From assembly GCA_050331575.1 (NCBI GenBank), contig JBHJGS010000014.1, positions 15,805 to 79,804 on the forward strand: a DNA stretch of 64,000 bases, in the 5' to 3' direction. Origin of the DNA: JBHJGS01 sp050331575 (GTDB taxonomy: Bacteria; Pseudomonadota; Alphaproteobacteria; Sphingomonadales; Rhodothalassiaceae). Below the pieces are notes generated by a model, which saw nothing but the letters and a program-made list of their open reading frames with translations, had not been told where the DNA came from and did not search any database. The position numbers were made by a program, and so were the translations under genes. Positions 1 to 9,564 of the stretch are shown here, piece by piece (position 1 is the stretch's first letter; each line of letters begins with the position of its first letter).

Positions 1-1813
1 CATTCAGGCGCAGCCGGTCGGTCCCGGCAATCGGGACGCCGCGGCGATGGCACGCCCGCGCGAAATCATCGACGAAGCGGCCACGCCGTTGAACCAGCAC
101 CAGATAGTCCCCATAGCGGATCGGTCGATTGCGCGCCTGCAAGATCTCGCCGCCCTCAACCGACTGGGCGATATGGCAGGCGATCCGTTCAGCCAGCCGC
201 GCCTCGGCGGCTTGGGGCGCCGTTTGGGTCAGCGGCGGACGCCACGGCTCAGACGCGTCTTGACGCGGCTTGGGCTCAATCGGCCAAAGGCAGACCTCGC
301 CGCCGGCGCCAATCCTGTGAACCTGGTGCTGGATCTCCGTCTCGCCCAGACCGCCAGCAAGCTCTGGGTCGGCAAACACGGCATCGACGGTGTCGAGCAC
401 GGCGGCGGTGGAGCGAAACGACCGATTCAACGGCACCGCTGCAAAGCGATGGCCGGCGCCGGCGGCCAACTGGGTCAAAGCGGCGCGTGCCCGCGCAAAT
501 CCAGCCGGATCGGCGCGCTGAAAGCCATATATGGATTGTTTCTGATCACCCACGGCAAAGACGGTGCGCACACGCGCGCCGCGCGCGCCCGATCCGGCGA
601 AGAATTCCTGCCAAAGGGCGCCGGCAACCTGCCATTGCTCGGGATTGGTGTCTTGCGCCTCGTCGATCAGGATATGCTCCAGGCGCTGATCCAGCTTATA
701 CAAGATCCACGCCGCCCGGCCGGGATCAGCCAGCAGTGCGGCACTGGCGAGGATGAGATCATCATAATCCAGGAGCGCATCGCGCGCCTTCAAGGCGCCA
801 TAGCGGGCCATCAGGGCCTGGGCCAAGGTCAGCGCCGCCCGGCTATTGGCGAACAGCCGCGCCCGTGCCAGCCGGTCCTCAAGCGCCTCCAGGGCGCCGC
901 AGATGCGCTCGCATAGCGCTTCCGCGGCCGGATCGGCACGGCAGACCTGCTTGGATGGCAGCCCCTTGCGGCGCGCCTTGTCGTTGGTGAAAAACACCGA
1001 CATCAGGCTTGGGTAGCCCTGGGCCAGACGGGATGCGAAGGCCTGTTCCTTTTTGCCGCCATGCCGCTCGAACAGCGCTTGCAGTCGGTTGAGGTCGGCG
1101 GGGTCGATCTGGCTCAAGCCGTCGGCGAGAATGGCGTCCTCGTCCAACGGTTCCGCCCCAGTGGTCCGCCGCAGCGCGTGATCCAATCCCTGCGGCGTGC
1201 GCACAGCGACCAGCAAGCGGGCGAGGCGGGGGCGTTCGTGCACCAGCGCACGCATCAACGCAGCGAAGGCGTCCTCATGCGCCACCGCGGCCAATCGCGC
1301 AATCGCGCGGCTCAACGCCGCGTCCGGGGCGTCCAACAACTGATCGCGCGCCTGGCCGAGCAAATCTGCTGCCTGGGCCTCTTCCGCCACACGAAAATGC
1401 GGCACCAGTCCCGCTTCCAGCGGAAAGCGCTTCAGCAAGGATTGGCAGAAGCCATGAAAGGTCTGGATTTCCAGACCCGAGGGCAGGTCGACCACCTGGG
1501 CGAACAGACGCCGGGCGCGCGCGCACATCGCCGCATCGGCCGCGATGCCAAGACGGTCGGCCAGCCGGGCTGCCAGGGCTGCATCGCTCAAGCGCGTCCA
1601 GCGGCCCAGTTCGCCCGAGACCCGGGTCTTCATTTCCGCCGCGGCGGCCTTGGTAAAGGTCAGACACAGGATCGCGCGCGGATCGGACCCTTCCAGCAGC
1701 AAGCGCAAAAGCCGGGCGGTCAGCACATGCGTCTTGCCGGTCCCGGCGGACGCGCCCACCACAACGCTGGCCGCTGGTTCGATGGCGTCACGCTGTTCTG
1801 CGGTCAGTCCCAC
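1..1813 (-). CDS. addA: AddA helicase-nuclease subunit, 3' part cut by window edge
   Basis: ATP-dependent UvrD-like helicase and nuclease subunit of AddAB, which resects double-strand breaks for RecA loading. About 604 N-terminal residues are visible; the frame stays open to base 1, so the C-terminal helicase and nuclease domains lie outside. Seen directly: a Q-motif-like N-terminus (LTAEQRDAIEP), Walker A GASAGTGKT within the first 30 residues, motif II LIDEAQDTNPEQW and motif III VGDQKQSIYGFQR. The start is taken as GTG at 1813-1811, which overlaps the addB stop by 10 bases; no in-frame ATG fits better. It is the last gene of the minus-strand operon starting at divL, and the overlap suggests translational coupling to addB. 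Confidence 0.92.
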   Translation of the reverse strand, partial: MGLTAEQRDAIEPAASVVVGASAGTGKTHVLTARLLRLLLEGSDPRAILCLTFTKAAAAEMKTRVSGELGRWTRLSDAALAARLADRLGIAADAAMCARARRLFAQVVDLPSGLEIQTFHGFCQSLLKRFPLEAGLVPHFRVAEEAQAADLLGQARDQLLDAPDAALSRAIARLAAVAHEDAFAALMRALVHERPRLARLLVAVRTPQGLDHALRRTTGAEPLDEDAILADGLSQIDPADLNRLQALFERHGGKKEQAFASRLAQGYPSLMSVFFTNDKARRKGLPSKQVCRADPAAEALCERICGALEALEDRLARARLFANSRAALTLAQALMARYGALKARDALLDYDDLILASAALLADPGRAAWILYKLDQRLEHILIDEAQDTNPEQWQVAGALWQEFFAGSGARGARVRTVFAVGDQKQSIYGFQRADPAGFARARAALTQLAAGAGHRFAAVPLNRSFRSTAAVLDTVDAVFADPELAGGLGETEIQHQVHRIGAGGEVCLWPIEPKPRQDASEPWRPPLTQTAPQAAEARLAERIACHIAQSVEGGEILQARNRPIRYGDYLVLVQRRGRFVDDFARACHRRGVPIAGTDRLRLN

Positions 1814-4707
1814 GGGATGTCGGTCTCCACGCTGTCGCGCCACTCGGCCAATCTGGCCAGATGATCATAGTCACCGTAGGCGGCATGGTCGGGCTGCGGC
1901 TGCGAGCGATAGGGCGTCTCCGGCTGGGCGAATAGGCGGATCAGCGTTAGCAAATGATCATGGGCCTGGGCGATGCGCTCCTGTGGTGAGTCCATCGGTT
2001 TGATATTGAGCGGCTCCTTGCCGCCGGACAGTTTCCAATAGCTCAAGCACGCGACGGAGGCGCGCTGCCCGCCGGTGAAGGCACCGGATTCGGCGAGCCA
2101 GCCCTCAAGCGGCAATTGCGGCGCATAGCCGGCCTTTTGCCGCTGAACGCTGGGCACCTGACCGGTCTTATAGTCGATGATGTCCAGCCCGCCGCAGGCC
2201 AGCCGATCGATGCGGTCGGCCCGCGCGGTTAGGGTGAAGCCCTCGGCGACCGGATAGACCGCCATGGCCTCGATCTGGATTGGCACATGCCCGGCCGCCC
2301 GGCGCAGTGTTTCCTCAGCCACCACCGCGTGGGCCATGGCCAAAAAGCGCGGCCACCAGAAGGTCTGCACCGCCGGCCGCTCGATCAAAGCGGCGAAGGC
2401 CTTTTCGCCGGCGGCGATCAGCCGCTCTGAGGCCGTGTCCGGCCATGTTCCGCCCAGATCGGAGGCCCAATGCTCCAATGCCTTGTGAATGATCTGGCCT
2501 TTTTCTGCCCCGGCGGGATCGGCCTCCAAGGGATCCAGCGGCGTCAGCTGGAGAATCTTCTGGGCATATAGGCCATAGGGATCGCGCATCAGCCGTTCGA
2601 TCTGCGTGACCGACAGCTGGCGCGGCCGTGCGGAGGCTGGCGGGCAAGGGCGCGGTGGCACAGTCGGACGGATGCTGTCCGGCCGCTCAAGCGCTGCTAA
2701 CCAGGCCAGCCGCGCATCCGCTGTGGCGCCGGCGCCCAAGGCGGCCAGGCGGGTCAGCCAGCGGCTCGGCACCGTCGGGGCATGATCAACGCGCTCAGCC
2801 CGGGTCAGGATGACCTCCGGGGCAGCGGTCGCCTCGGCAAAATCATGCGCGGATTGACCGATACGACGCTCCAGCGGTGGTAATCCGAAGGCTTGGCGCA
2901 TCGGCCGGCTCAGCCAAGGGTTGTGGCCGGGGTCAGGCGGCCAGATCCCATCATTCAGCCCGCCCAGGACCAGCCGGTCGGCATGCTGAAGACGCGCTTC
3001 GATCGGTCCCCAGATGGCCAGGCGGGGATGGCCGCCCCAGGCCGGCCGGACCACCGCCCCCTCAAGCATGGCGTCGAACATGGCCGGATAGTCTGCGCCG
3101 ACCACCATGGTTTGATCGGCCTCGGCGGCTTCAATCCACTGGGCCAGATGCTCGCCTAAGGCCTCGCCTGCCTCGTTGCGCCAAAGCGGGTCAGGGCACT
3201 GCTCGGTCCGGCTTAAGGCCTCGGCGGCCTGAAGATGGGCCCGCAGCGCCTGATCCAACAACAGTCGGGGCGCCTTGAACGATCGCGCGATCCCGCGCAA
3301 AACCGTGATCAGATCGGCCAGCTTGGCTCGTGTCGGGGCCGCCAGGTCTGTGGCGATGCGCGCCAGCCCATCCAGCCCGGCAGACGGGCGCACCCCGCGC
3401 AACACGCGCATCTCTAGGTCCCGGGCGAGACCCCGCGTTTGCGCACGATCGCCGTTGAGGGCGCACAACGGGTGCTTCAACAGGGACAAAAGCGCCACCG
3501 GGCCGAAGCCGTCCCGCGCGGCGTCGAGTATCAGCCTGAGAAACCGTCCCGGCTCACTCTGATCGAGCGGTTCGCCGGCACTGTCATCGGCCTGGATGCC
3601 CCATCGGCTGAGTTCCGCGCGCACCTGCCGAGCCAGCGCTCGATCCGGGGTCACCAGCGCGACCGTCCGCCCCGGGATCTGCAGCGCTTCCGCCAACACC
3701 AAGGCGATGAACGCGGCCTCATGCCGGGCGGTCGGCAAATCGATACGGCGCGGCGCCGCGGCCGGGGCCGGTTCAGCAGCCCAGCGATCAACCAGCGCAG
3801 GCGGGTCCAGCGCACGCCGCACCACCCGAACACGCTCCTGCACGGCCGCGGTTCGGGCTGCCGCGCGCGGTCCAAGCGGCCAGGGCTGCACGGCCTGGCG
3901 GTCAAGCTTCGCGCGATCGAGCAATTGCCGCAGCGCGTATTGCGAATGGCCGACATCCAAGGCCTGCCAGCCGACTTCATCCATGTCCTGGTCCAGCCCC
4001 GGCAGCAGCACGGCACCGTTCGGCAGCCGGCCGACCGCGATCAACAGATCGGCGGTGGCCGGAATCGTGCCGGTGGACCCCGCGGCAATCACCGGGGTTT
4101 GCGGCGGCCGCTGCGCCCACGCCTGGGCTTGCGCCCGCAACAAGCGGTCGCGTCGCGCTGCTGGGTCGATCCGATCAAGCGAGGCCAGCAGCGTCGGCCA
4201 TTCAACGATGGCAATCTGCAGAAAATCCAGGCTGAGCTGCCAATGCGCGGCATGATCCTCGGCGACCAGCTGGCTCAGGTCCTGGGGGTCCAGCCCCTCG
4301 GTCTGCATGGCATCAATCAGCTCAGCCAGGCTGCGCGCCAAACGCAGATCTTGGCCCGCGCCCAATTTACGGCCAGTCCGCTCGGCCCAAGCCTGGATCA
4401 GGCGGGCCAGCAACATCAAGCGGCGCTGTTCGCTCATGGCCTCGGGCACATCCAGCGCGTCAGCCAGGGTCAGTTCCAGCGCCGGCTCATCGATATCGCC
4501 GATCGGACGCAATCGCGGCAGGGCCAGCGGCCGACCCTCGCTCAAACGCAAGAAACTGTCCTGCAGCGCCTTGGCGGCGCGGCGGTTGGGCAGCAGGATC
4601 AGGGTGTCGGCCAGAGCAAGCGGATCTGCCGCGGCACGGCTGAGAAGCGTCTCGGCAAGCGCATCCACGAACCCCGCGCCGGTGGGCATGGTGTACCAGC
4701 CAGGCAT
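1804..4707 (-). CDS. addB: AddB double-strand break repair subunit
   Basis: A 967-residue partner of AddA, of the length usual for alphaproteobacterial AddB. The N-terminal part (residues 1-650) is a degenerate helicase fold with LLPNRRAAKALQ near residue 40. The C-terminal 230 residues carry a RecB-type PD-(D/E)XK nuclease, seen as TARADRIDR followed by DIIDYKTG. The start chosen is ATG 4707-4705 (MPGWYTMPTG), which overlaps the stop of the upstream nucleotidyltransferase by one base (TGATG). A 20-residue-longer start would overlap that gene by 61 bases and is less likely. It ends inside the addA start. AddAB replaces RecBCD in most alphaproteobacteria. Confidence 0.93.
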   Translation of the reverse strand: MPGWYTMPTGAGFVDALAETLLSRAAADPLALADTLILLPNRRAAKALQDSFLRLSEGRPLALPRLRPIGDIDEPALELTLADALDVPEAMSEQRRLMLLARLIQAWAERTGRKLGAGQDLRLARSLAELIDAMQTEGLDPQDLSQLVAEDHAAHWQLSLDFLQIAIVEWPTLLASLDRIDPAARRDRLLRAQAQAWAQRPPQTPVIAAGSTGTIPATADLLIAVGRLPNGAVLLPGLDQDMDEVGWQALDVGHSQYALRQLLDRAKLDRQAVQPWPLGPRAAARTAAVQERVRVVRRALDPPALVDRWAAEPAPAAAPRRIDLPTARHEAAFIALVLAEALQIPGRTVALVTPDRALARQVRAELSRWGIQADDSAGEPLDQSEPGRFLRLILDAARDGFGPVALLSLLKHPLCALNGDRAQTRGLARDLEMRVLRGVRPSAGLDGLARIATDLAAPTRAKLADLITVLRGIARSFKAPRLLLDQALRAHLQAAEALSRTEQCPDPLWRNEAGEALGEHLAQWIEAAEADQTMVVGADYPAMFDAMLEGAVVRPAWGGHPRLAIWGPIEARLQHADRLVLGGLNDGIWPPDPGHNPWLSRPMRQAFGLPPLERRIGQSAHDFAEATAAPEVILTRAERVDHAPTVPSRWLTRLAALGAGATADARLAWLAALERPDSIRPTVPPRPCPPASARPRQLSVTQIERLMRDPYGLYAQKILQLTPLDPLEADPAGAEKGQIIHKALEHWASDLGGTWPDTASERLIAAGEKAFAALIERPAVQTFWWPRFLAMAHAVVAEETLRRAAGHVPIQIEAMAVYPVAEGFTLTARADRIDRLACGGLDIIDYKTGQVPSVQRQKAGYAPQLPLEGWLAESGAFTGGQRASVACLSYWKLSGGKEPLNIKPMDSPQERIAQAHDHLLTLIRLFAQPETPYRSQPQPDHAAYGDYDHLARLAEWRDSVETDIPWD

Positions 4708-5504
4708 CAGCTGAACAGGCGGCGCTCGGCGGTTCGGACGGCCTCCGGCGTGCCGACATGGGCCCATTGGCCCTCGTGAATCATGCCATAGAGGCGCTGC
4801 TTATGGGCGCAGGCGTCGAAAATCTTGTTCATCGAGAAGACCGGGGCGTCCGGCGCGTCTGGGGCTTCTGGGGCATCCGGGGCGTCCTGCATCGCCTTGG
4901 GCGAGACGATTGCCACGCCGCCATACACATAGGGGCTGATGACCCGTTCCGGCTTGCGGGCAAGCCGGCCGAGACCGTCCATGACGAAGTCACCGGTGCC
5001 GAAATACGCCACCGCATTGACCGCCAGGACGATCAGCAAAAGCACGTCCATGCGGGTTTCATCCCAGGCGCTGGCCATCAGCTTCAAGGTGTCGTTCAAG
5101 CCGTCCAGCCACAACGCGTCGCAATTGACCACGAAAAAGGCCGCATCGCCGAGCAGCGGCAGCGCGGCCTTGACGCCGCCGCCGGTGTCCAGCAGCCGGG
5201 CGCGTTCATCGGAGAAGGTCAAAGCAGGCGGACCACTGCGCGCCTGGAGATGCGCTTCGAGCATATCGGCATGATGATGCAGATTGACCACGGCTCGGGT
5301 GACGCCCGCGCGCCCGAGCCGGTCCAACGCGCGATCGATCAGGCTCCGGCCGGCAACCTCGACCAGAGCCTTCGGCCGGGTCTCGGTCAGCGGCGCCATG
5401 CGCGTGCCCAACCCGGCGGCCAGCACCATGGCGTTGGCAGGGACCGGCGCATCCAGCCTCAGGCGCACATCATGGTAGGCAGTGGTGCGGACGCTGTCGG
5501 CCAT
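4707..5504 (-). CDS. Sugar-phosphate nucleotidyltransferase, MurU-like
   Basis: A 265-residue cytoplasmic NTP-transferase. The signature LAAGLGTRMAPLTETRPKAL lies at residues 29-48 and the metal-binding aspartate region reads NCDALW. Its partner is the kinase gene 3 bases upstream. In Pseudomonas the pair AmgK-MurU phosphorylates MurNAc/GlcNAc and makes UDP-MurNAc, bypassing de novo synthesis, so the same role in cell-wall recycling is likely but inferred. Its stop overlaps the addB start. An odd feature is a (D/E)AP x5 insertion near residue 215, encoded by a 9-base tandem repeat, in a loop where relatives are usually shorter. GlmU-like or mannose-1-phosphate guanylyltransferase activity cannot be excluded. 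Confidence 0.82.
   Translation of the reverse strand: MADSVRTTAYHDVRLRLDAPVPANAMVLAAGLGTRMAPLTETRPKALVEVAGRSLIDRALDRLGRAGVTRAVVNLHHHADMLEAHLQARSGPPALTFSDERARLLDTGGGVKAALPLLGDAAFFVVNCDALWLDGLNDTLKLMASAWDETRMDVLLLIVLAVNAVAYFGTGDFVMDGLGRLARKPERVISPYVYGGVAIVSPKAMQDAPDAPEAPDAPDAPVFSMNKIFDACAHKQRLYGMIHEGQWAHVGTPEAVRTAERRLFS
4843..4887. repeat. Five-copy 9-bp tandem repeat inside coding sequence
   Basis: Five near-identical 9-base units (consensus GGGGCGTCC on the plus strand) lie in frame in the nucleotidyltransferase gene and encode Asp/Glu-Ala-Pro five times. The multiple-of-three unit means copy-number change would alter loop length without a frameshift. Confidence 0.9.
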
Positions 5505-5507
5505 CGC

Positions 5508-6515
5508 TCAAAGCTCTGAAGGCGGAGGTGTCAGAGGGAGGCGGCGCTGCTCCGCAGGCACCAATTGCGCCAAGGCCTTCTGTAACGCTGTCTCGCCCGC
5601 AGCTTCAACCGCGCGGTCAAGGTGCCGCCAAACCCTGGGAATATGCTGAAGATAGCGGTCCTTCCCATCGCGGCGCCAAAGCCGCGCGAAGGTGCCGAGA
5701 ATGCGTAGGTGACGGACCATGCCCCACCGCGCGAAGGCGCGGCGAAACGGCTCCTCGGCTTGGCCTGTGCGGGTCAGATAGTGCCGGATGAGCCGATCGG
5801 CCTCTGCAACATCATGGCGCGCATCCTCCACCAGCGACATCAGGTCATAGGCCGGGTGGCCCGCCACGGCATCCTGGAAGTCCAAAAGGCCCACGGCCGC
5901 GACCTCGGAGCGGTTGGGCAGCACCATCAGATTATCGATATGATAGTCGCGAAGGCACAGCACCGGCCGCGCTGGCACCGGGGCCTGCGCCGTCACCGCC
6001 GCTTCAATTGCAGCGGCTGCTTGCGGATCCCGACCGATCGCGGGCAGATACCATTGGCCGAACAGACTGACATGATCCGCGATTAGATCGGGATCATAGC
6101 GCGGCAATGGCCAGGTCGTGCCGTTGGGCAGGAGCAACTGGTCCGGTGCGGGCGCCTGGTGCAACACCGCCAAGACATCGACCGCGCGGGTATAGAGCCC
6201 CAGCGCATCGCCCGGCCGCTCCGCCAAGGCCCGATTATAGGTGCGCGGTCCGAAATCTTCGATCAGCAGATAGCCTTGGGCCGGATCCGCGGCGAACACC
6301 TCAGGCGCGCTTAAGCCGCGGGCGCGCAGATGCTGCGCGATGGCCATATAGGCGCGGACATCCTCCCGATCCGGCGGCGCATCCATCAACAGTCGGGTCG
6401 CGCCGTTCAGGGTCAGGCGGCAATAGCGGCGAAAACTGGCATCCGCCACAAGCCATGCGCGCTGAGCATCTTGCCACCCGGCGCGTGCGAGCAGTGCCTC
6501 AAAGCTTCGGCTCAT
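5508..6515 (-). CDS. Aminoglycoside-phosphotransferase-family sugar kinase, AmgK-like
   Basis: A 335-residue APH-fold kinase. The catalytic loop reads LRDYHIDNLMVL and the metal-binding loop LLDFQDAVAGHPAYDL, the standard H-x-D-x4-N and D-F-x motifs of this fold. By family and by its pairing with the MurU-like gene it probably phosphorylates the anomeric hydroxyl of MurNAc/GlcNAc in murein recycling; substrate is inferred. The start is ATG 6515-6513 (MSRSFEALL), which shares ATGA with the tsaE stop. A longer frame reaching 6644 would run inside tsaE and is rejected. The tsaE-amgK-murU order is common in alphaproteobacteria. Confidence 0.85.
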   Translation of the reverse strand: MSRSFEALLARAGWQDAQRAWLVADASFRRYCRLTLNGATRLLMDAPPDREDVRAYMAIAQHLRARGLSAPEVFAADPAQGYLLIEDFGPRTYNRALAERPGDALGLYTRAVDVLAVLHQAPAPDQLLLPNGTTWPLPRYDPDLIADHVSLFGQWYLPAIGRDPQAAAAIEAAVTAQAPVPARPVLCLRDYHIDNLMVLPNRSEVAAVGLLDFQDAVAGHPAYDLMSLVEDARHDVAEADRLIRHYLTRTGQAEEPFRRAFARWGMVRHLRILGTFARLWRRDGKDRYLQHIPRVWRHLDRAVEAAGETALQKALAQLVPAEQRRLPLTPPPSEL

Positions 6516-6973
6516 CGAAACGCTCCGGCCAGGCGGTCCGGCCACACGCCCGCAGCCTGGGCGATGCGTGCGCCGTTTTCGCTTAGATCCAGGCGCAGGA
6601 CCATGCCATGCCCGGGCCAGAGCCCGCCGGCCTTTTCCGGCCATTCAATGAGAACCACGGCGTCATCGAACGCATCCATCAATCCGGTTTCCAACAACTC
6701 CTCCGGTGCGTCCAGCCGGTAAAGATCCGCATGCCAGATTTCCGGCTGTCCGGGATCTTCGGGCGCATAGTGCTGGACCAAAGTGTAGGTGGGGCTGGGC
6801 ACCTCCAAATCAGGGGCGCCCAACCAGCTGCGCACGATCGCCCGCGCCAGAACGCTTTTCCCGGCCCCCAAGGGTCCGCTCAGGCCGATCACATCGCCAG
6901 GGCGCAGGGCCCGGGCCAGGCGCTGGCCAAGGGCGGCTGCGGCTGCCTCGTCAGCCAGGCGGCACGCGGTCAT
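6512..6973 (-). CDS. tsaE: TsaE, tRNA t6A synthesis ATPase
   Basis: A 153-residue P-loop ATPase needed with TsaB and TsaD to make N6-threonylcarbamoyladenosine at position 37 of ANN-decoding tRNAs. Walker A GPLGAGKS sits at about residues 34-41, followed by family motifs SPTYTLVQHY and HADLYRLD, then LIEWPE. Length is typical of the family. It overlaps both neighbours by ATGA-type junctions (divL upstream, the AmgK-like kinase downstream), so the genes are almost certainly co-transcribed. Confidence 0.95.
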   Translation of the reverse strand: MTACRLADEAAAAALGQRLARALRPGDVIGLSGPLGAGKSVLARAIVRSWLGAPDLEVPSPTYTLVQHYAPEDPGQPEIWHADLYRLDAPEELLETGLMDAFDDAVVLIEWPEKAGGLWPGHGMVLRLDLSENGARIAQAAGVWPDRLAGAFR

Positions 6974-9390
6974 GGCCTCAGCGGGGGCGGCGGCTCGGCT
7001 GGCAGACGGCAGGTCACCGTGGTGCCTTCCTCCGGTGTTGAGCGGACATCGATGCTGCCGCCGTGCAGCTTGACGAAGCTCTGCACCAATGGCAGCCCAA
7101 GCCCGAGTGCGCGGCCATTGCCCTGTCCGTCGCGCGGGATCTGCGCGTAATTCTGCGCCAAAGCGTCCATATCTTCCGCATCCAGGCCGATACCGTCATC
7201 GGTGACCCAGAATTGGATCATGCCGTTGGATCGCTCCGCGCCAATCGCAACATGGCCGCCCGGCGGGGTAAATTTGATCGCGTTATAAACCAGGTTCTGC
7301 AAGGCTTGGTGAAAGCGCTTGCGGTCTCCATGCATGCGGCCAACGGTCTGGCCGTCGCACTCTACGCTCAACAGCAATTGCCCGGAGCGTATCTGTTTCT
7401 CTACCGCCCGGGACACATCGGAAAGCAATTCGCAGATGGCAAATTCGGTCATGTCCAAGGTCATGCCGCCCGCCTCAATCAGCGCCAGGTCCAAGATCGA
7501 GTCGATCAGGTCGCGCAGTTGGTCGGCGCTGTCGCGGATATAGGAGAGATACTCCGCCGTCTTGTCGTCCAATTGGCCGCGGCGGCGGTCCATCAGCAGG
7601 CCGGTGAAGCCGATGATCGAATTCAGCGGCGTGCGCAGCTCGTAAGACATATTGGCCACGAAATCGGTCTTCAGTCGATCCGCTGCCTCCAATGCCTCAT
7701 TGCGTTCACGCAAGGCGCGCTGATAACTCGCCGCCTCGGTGACATCCGCGCTGGTCGCCAAGGTCCGACCGTCGGGCAGCGGCACCACCGCCCAGTCAAT
7801 GATCCGCCGGTCCGGCCGCTCGGCACGGCCGGCATGTGGCTCGCGGTCGATCAGCTTGCCCAGCCAATGGCTCGTGGTCTGCTCCCAAGAATAGTCCGGA
7901 TGCTGAAAATGCGGCCGGCAGCGTTCCAGAACCTCTGCGGCATGGGGTTCCGATTCCAGATAGTCGGTATCCAGACCCCAGAGATCGGCATAGGCCGGAT
8001 TATACAGCTTCAAGCGGCCGTCCGCCCCGAACACCGAGACCGCTTCGCGCAGATTGTTCAAGGTTTCCCGTTGCACCGCGATTTGCGTGTTGTACGACCG
8101 TTTCAATTGCAAGTCGCTGGTGACGTCCTCCAACAGCATCAGCACGCCGCCCATCGGCTCCGGCTGGGTCACCACCCGCCAGGTGGTGCCGTCCGGCAGG
8201 TGCCACATCTCCTCCGCCGGTTCGATCAGGTTGCGAAACAATCGCTGTCGTTGGCGCTTCCACGCGGCAAAATCCGCCTGTTCGGGCAGGCGGCGGCGCT
8301 CCAGCATGGCCTGCAGCAACTCATCATGCGCCGGTTCGCTGTCCAGAAACGACGGCGCCAAGTCGGTCAGCTTGGCGAAGGCGGAATTGAAATAGCGCAG
8401 GCGCTGATCCGGCCGAAAAATGGCGACCGGCGTGGACAAGAGGTTCAGCATGTCCGACTGGCTATCCAGATAGCGCTTTAATTCGCTGCGCGCCTGCTCT
8501 TCATCGGTGCTGTCGACCGCATAGCCTGCCGCCCCGTCGCTCAGCGGCACGCACGTCAGGGTCAGCGAATGGCGCCGCCCATCGATGACGCCAAATTGGC
8601 GCTGAACCAAGGCGCGACCATCGGCCAAAACCTGTCGCGCCAAGTGCCGGATGCCGCCAGAAGGCGCGGCGTCCACCAGATCCGGCTGGCGGCGCAGCAC
8701 CTCCTCCAGATCGCGGGCGCCGACTGCTGCGACATAGGCCTGGTTGGCCCAGGCGAGCTTCAGATTGGCACCGAAGCGCCAGATCGGAAACGGCGCGGTA
8801 TTCAGCAAATCAGCCAGCCGCTGGCGTTCCTGATCCAACCGTTCGGACTGTTCGTCGATTTGCGCGGCGGTTTGAGCGTCGTGGGTGACATCCCGCGCAG
8901 ATAACACCAGAAGCGGCCCGGTGCTCAGGGTTCCCGGCGTCCGCCGGCCCTTAATCTGGACAATCCGTTCCCCGGTGCGGATCGGCCGACGCAGCGTGAA
9001 GGGCTCGCCATCGCGCTTGAGGACTTCCAGGTGCTCGATCAGTTCGTCATGGCCGTCCGGCCCCAGCGACGTTTCCGCGGCGAGATGCTCCAACCGGTCC
9101 GGCCGGCCCGGAAGGTTCAGCAGCCGTTCAAAATTGTCGCCGGCATGGACGATGCCGCCCCAGCGGTCCAACGCCAGAAAGCCAGCGCCGCCGGCGCTGA
9201 TCGCCGTGCACAGAATGTCGCGTTCATGCTCCAGCGCTCGGTGCGCCTTTTGCGCCCGTATTCGGCCGGCCAGACCCCAGGCCGCAAGAAGCAGGCTGAG
9301 CAGCACGACCGCCGCGGCTGCGAGGAACTCGATCTGGAGCCAGGCCAGCCCGAACGGGCCTTGCGCCGAGCCCGCGACGCCATTGAGCAA
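6970..9390 (-). CDS. divL: DivL-like PAS tyrosine pseudo-histidine kinase
   Basis: An 806-residue membrane-anchored sensor: one transmembrane helix at about residues 22-42, a series of PAS-like domains to about residue 560, a HisKA-like dimerisation helix and a GHKL ATPase domain with N box NLVYNAIKFTP, G1 DDGIGL and G2 GLGLPLV. The phospho-acceptor box reads MSYELRTPL, so Tyr583 (codon 7644-7642) replaces the normal histidine. That substitution is the hallmark of Caulobacter DivL (Tyr550), which modulates CckA and thus CtrA according to DivK phosphorylation. Location directly before tsaE also fits. First gene of a six-gene minus-strand operon. An ordinary kinase with a lost histidine is the alternative. 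Confidence 0.85.
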   Translation of the reverse strand: MLNGVAGSAQGPFGLAWLQIEFLAAAAVVLLSLLLAAWGLAGRIRAQKAHRALEHERDILCTAISAGGAGFLALDRWGGIVHAGDNFERLLNLPGRPDRLEHLAAETSLGPDGHDELIEHLEVLKRDGEPFTLRRPIRTGERIVQIKGRRTPGTLSTGPLLVLSARDVTHDAQTAAQIDEQSERLDQERQRLADLLNTAPFPIWRFGANLKLAWANQAYVAAVGARDLEEVLRRQPDLVDAAPSGGIRHLARQVLADGRALVQRQFGVIDGRRHSLTLTCVPLSDGAAGYAVDSTDEEQARSELKRYLDSQSDMLNLLSTPVAIFRPDQRLRYFNSAFAKLTDLAPSFLDSEPAHDELLQAMLERRRLPEQADFAAWKRQRQRLFRNLIEPAEEMWHLPDGTTWRVVTQPEPMGGVLMLLEDVTSDLQLKRSYNTQIAVQRETLNNLREAVSVFGADGRLKLYNPAYADLWGLDTDYLESEPHAAEVLERCRPHFQHPDYSWEQTTSHWLGKLIDREPHAGRAERPDRRIIDWAVVPLPDGRTLATSADVTEAASYQRALRERNEALEAADRLKTDFVANMSYELRTPLNSIIGFTGLLMDRRRGQLDDKTAEYLSYIRDSADQLRDLIDSILDLALIEAGGMTLDMTEFAICELLSDVSRAVEKQIRSGQLLLSVECDGQTVGRMHGDRKRFHQALQNLVYNAIKFTPPGGHVAIGAERSNGMIQFWVTDDGIGLDAEDMDALAQNYAQIPRDGQGNGRALGLGLPLVQSFVKLHGGSIDVRSTPEEGTTVTCRLPAEPPPPLRP

Positions 9391-9494
9391 TACGCCCCCC
9401 GTCTCGCCCTTTCGGTTTTACCCGTGAAAATAGAGCGCTGCGGCACCGCAACGCAAGTCGATGCAACCGTCACGGCCACGAATTCACGCAGGGT

Positions 9495-9522
9495 TTGACA
9501 AATTCGCAACGCTGCCTAGGCT
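9495..9522 (+). promoter_or_regulatory. Candidate sigma-70 type promoter
   Basis: A perfect TTGACA (9495-9500) is followed after 16 bases by TAGGCT (9517-9522), 42 bases before the proposed start of the BNR-repeat protein. The -10 match is weak. Confidence 0.4.
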
Positions 9523-9564
9523 GCCAAGTTTCTCCGTCCCGTCTTGCCCAGGATGCTCCATGCT

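Noticed and set aside
3439..4779. Long plus-strand open frame (446 codons) opposite addB
   Set aside because: Its product is Arg/Gln/Gly-rich without a family match, while addB on the other strand has a recognisable nuclease domain; it is a GC-bias shadow.
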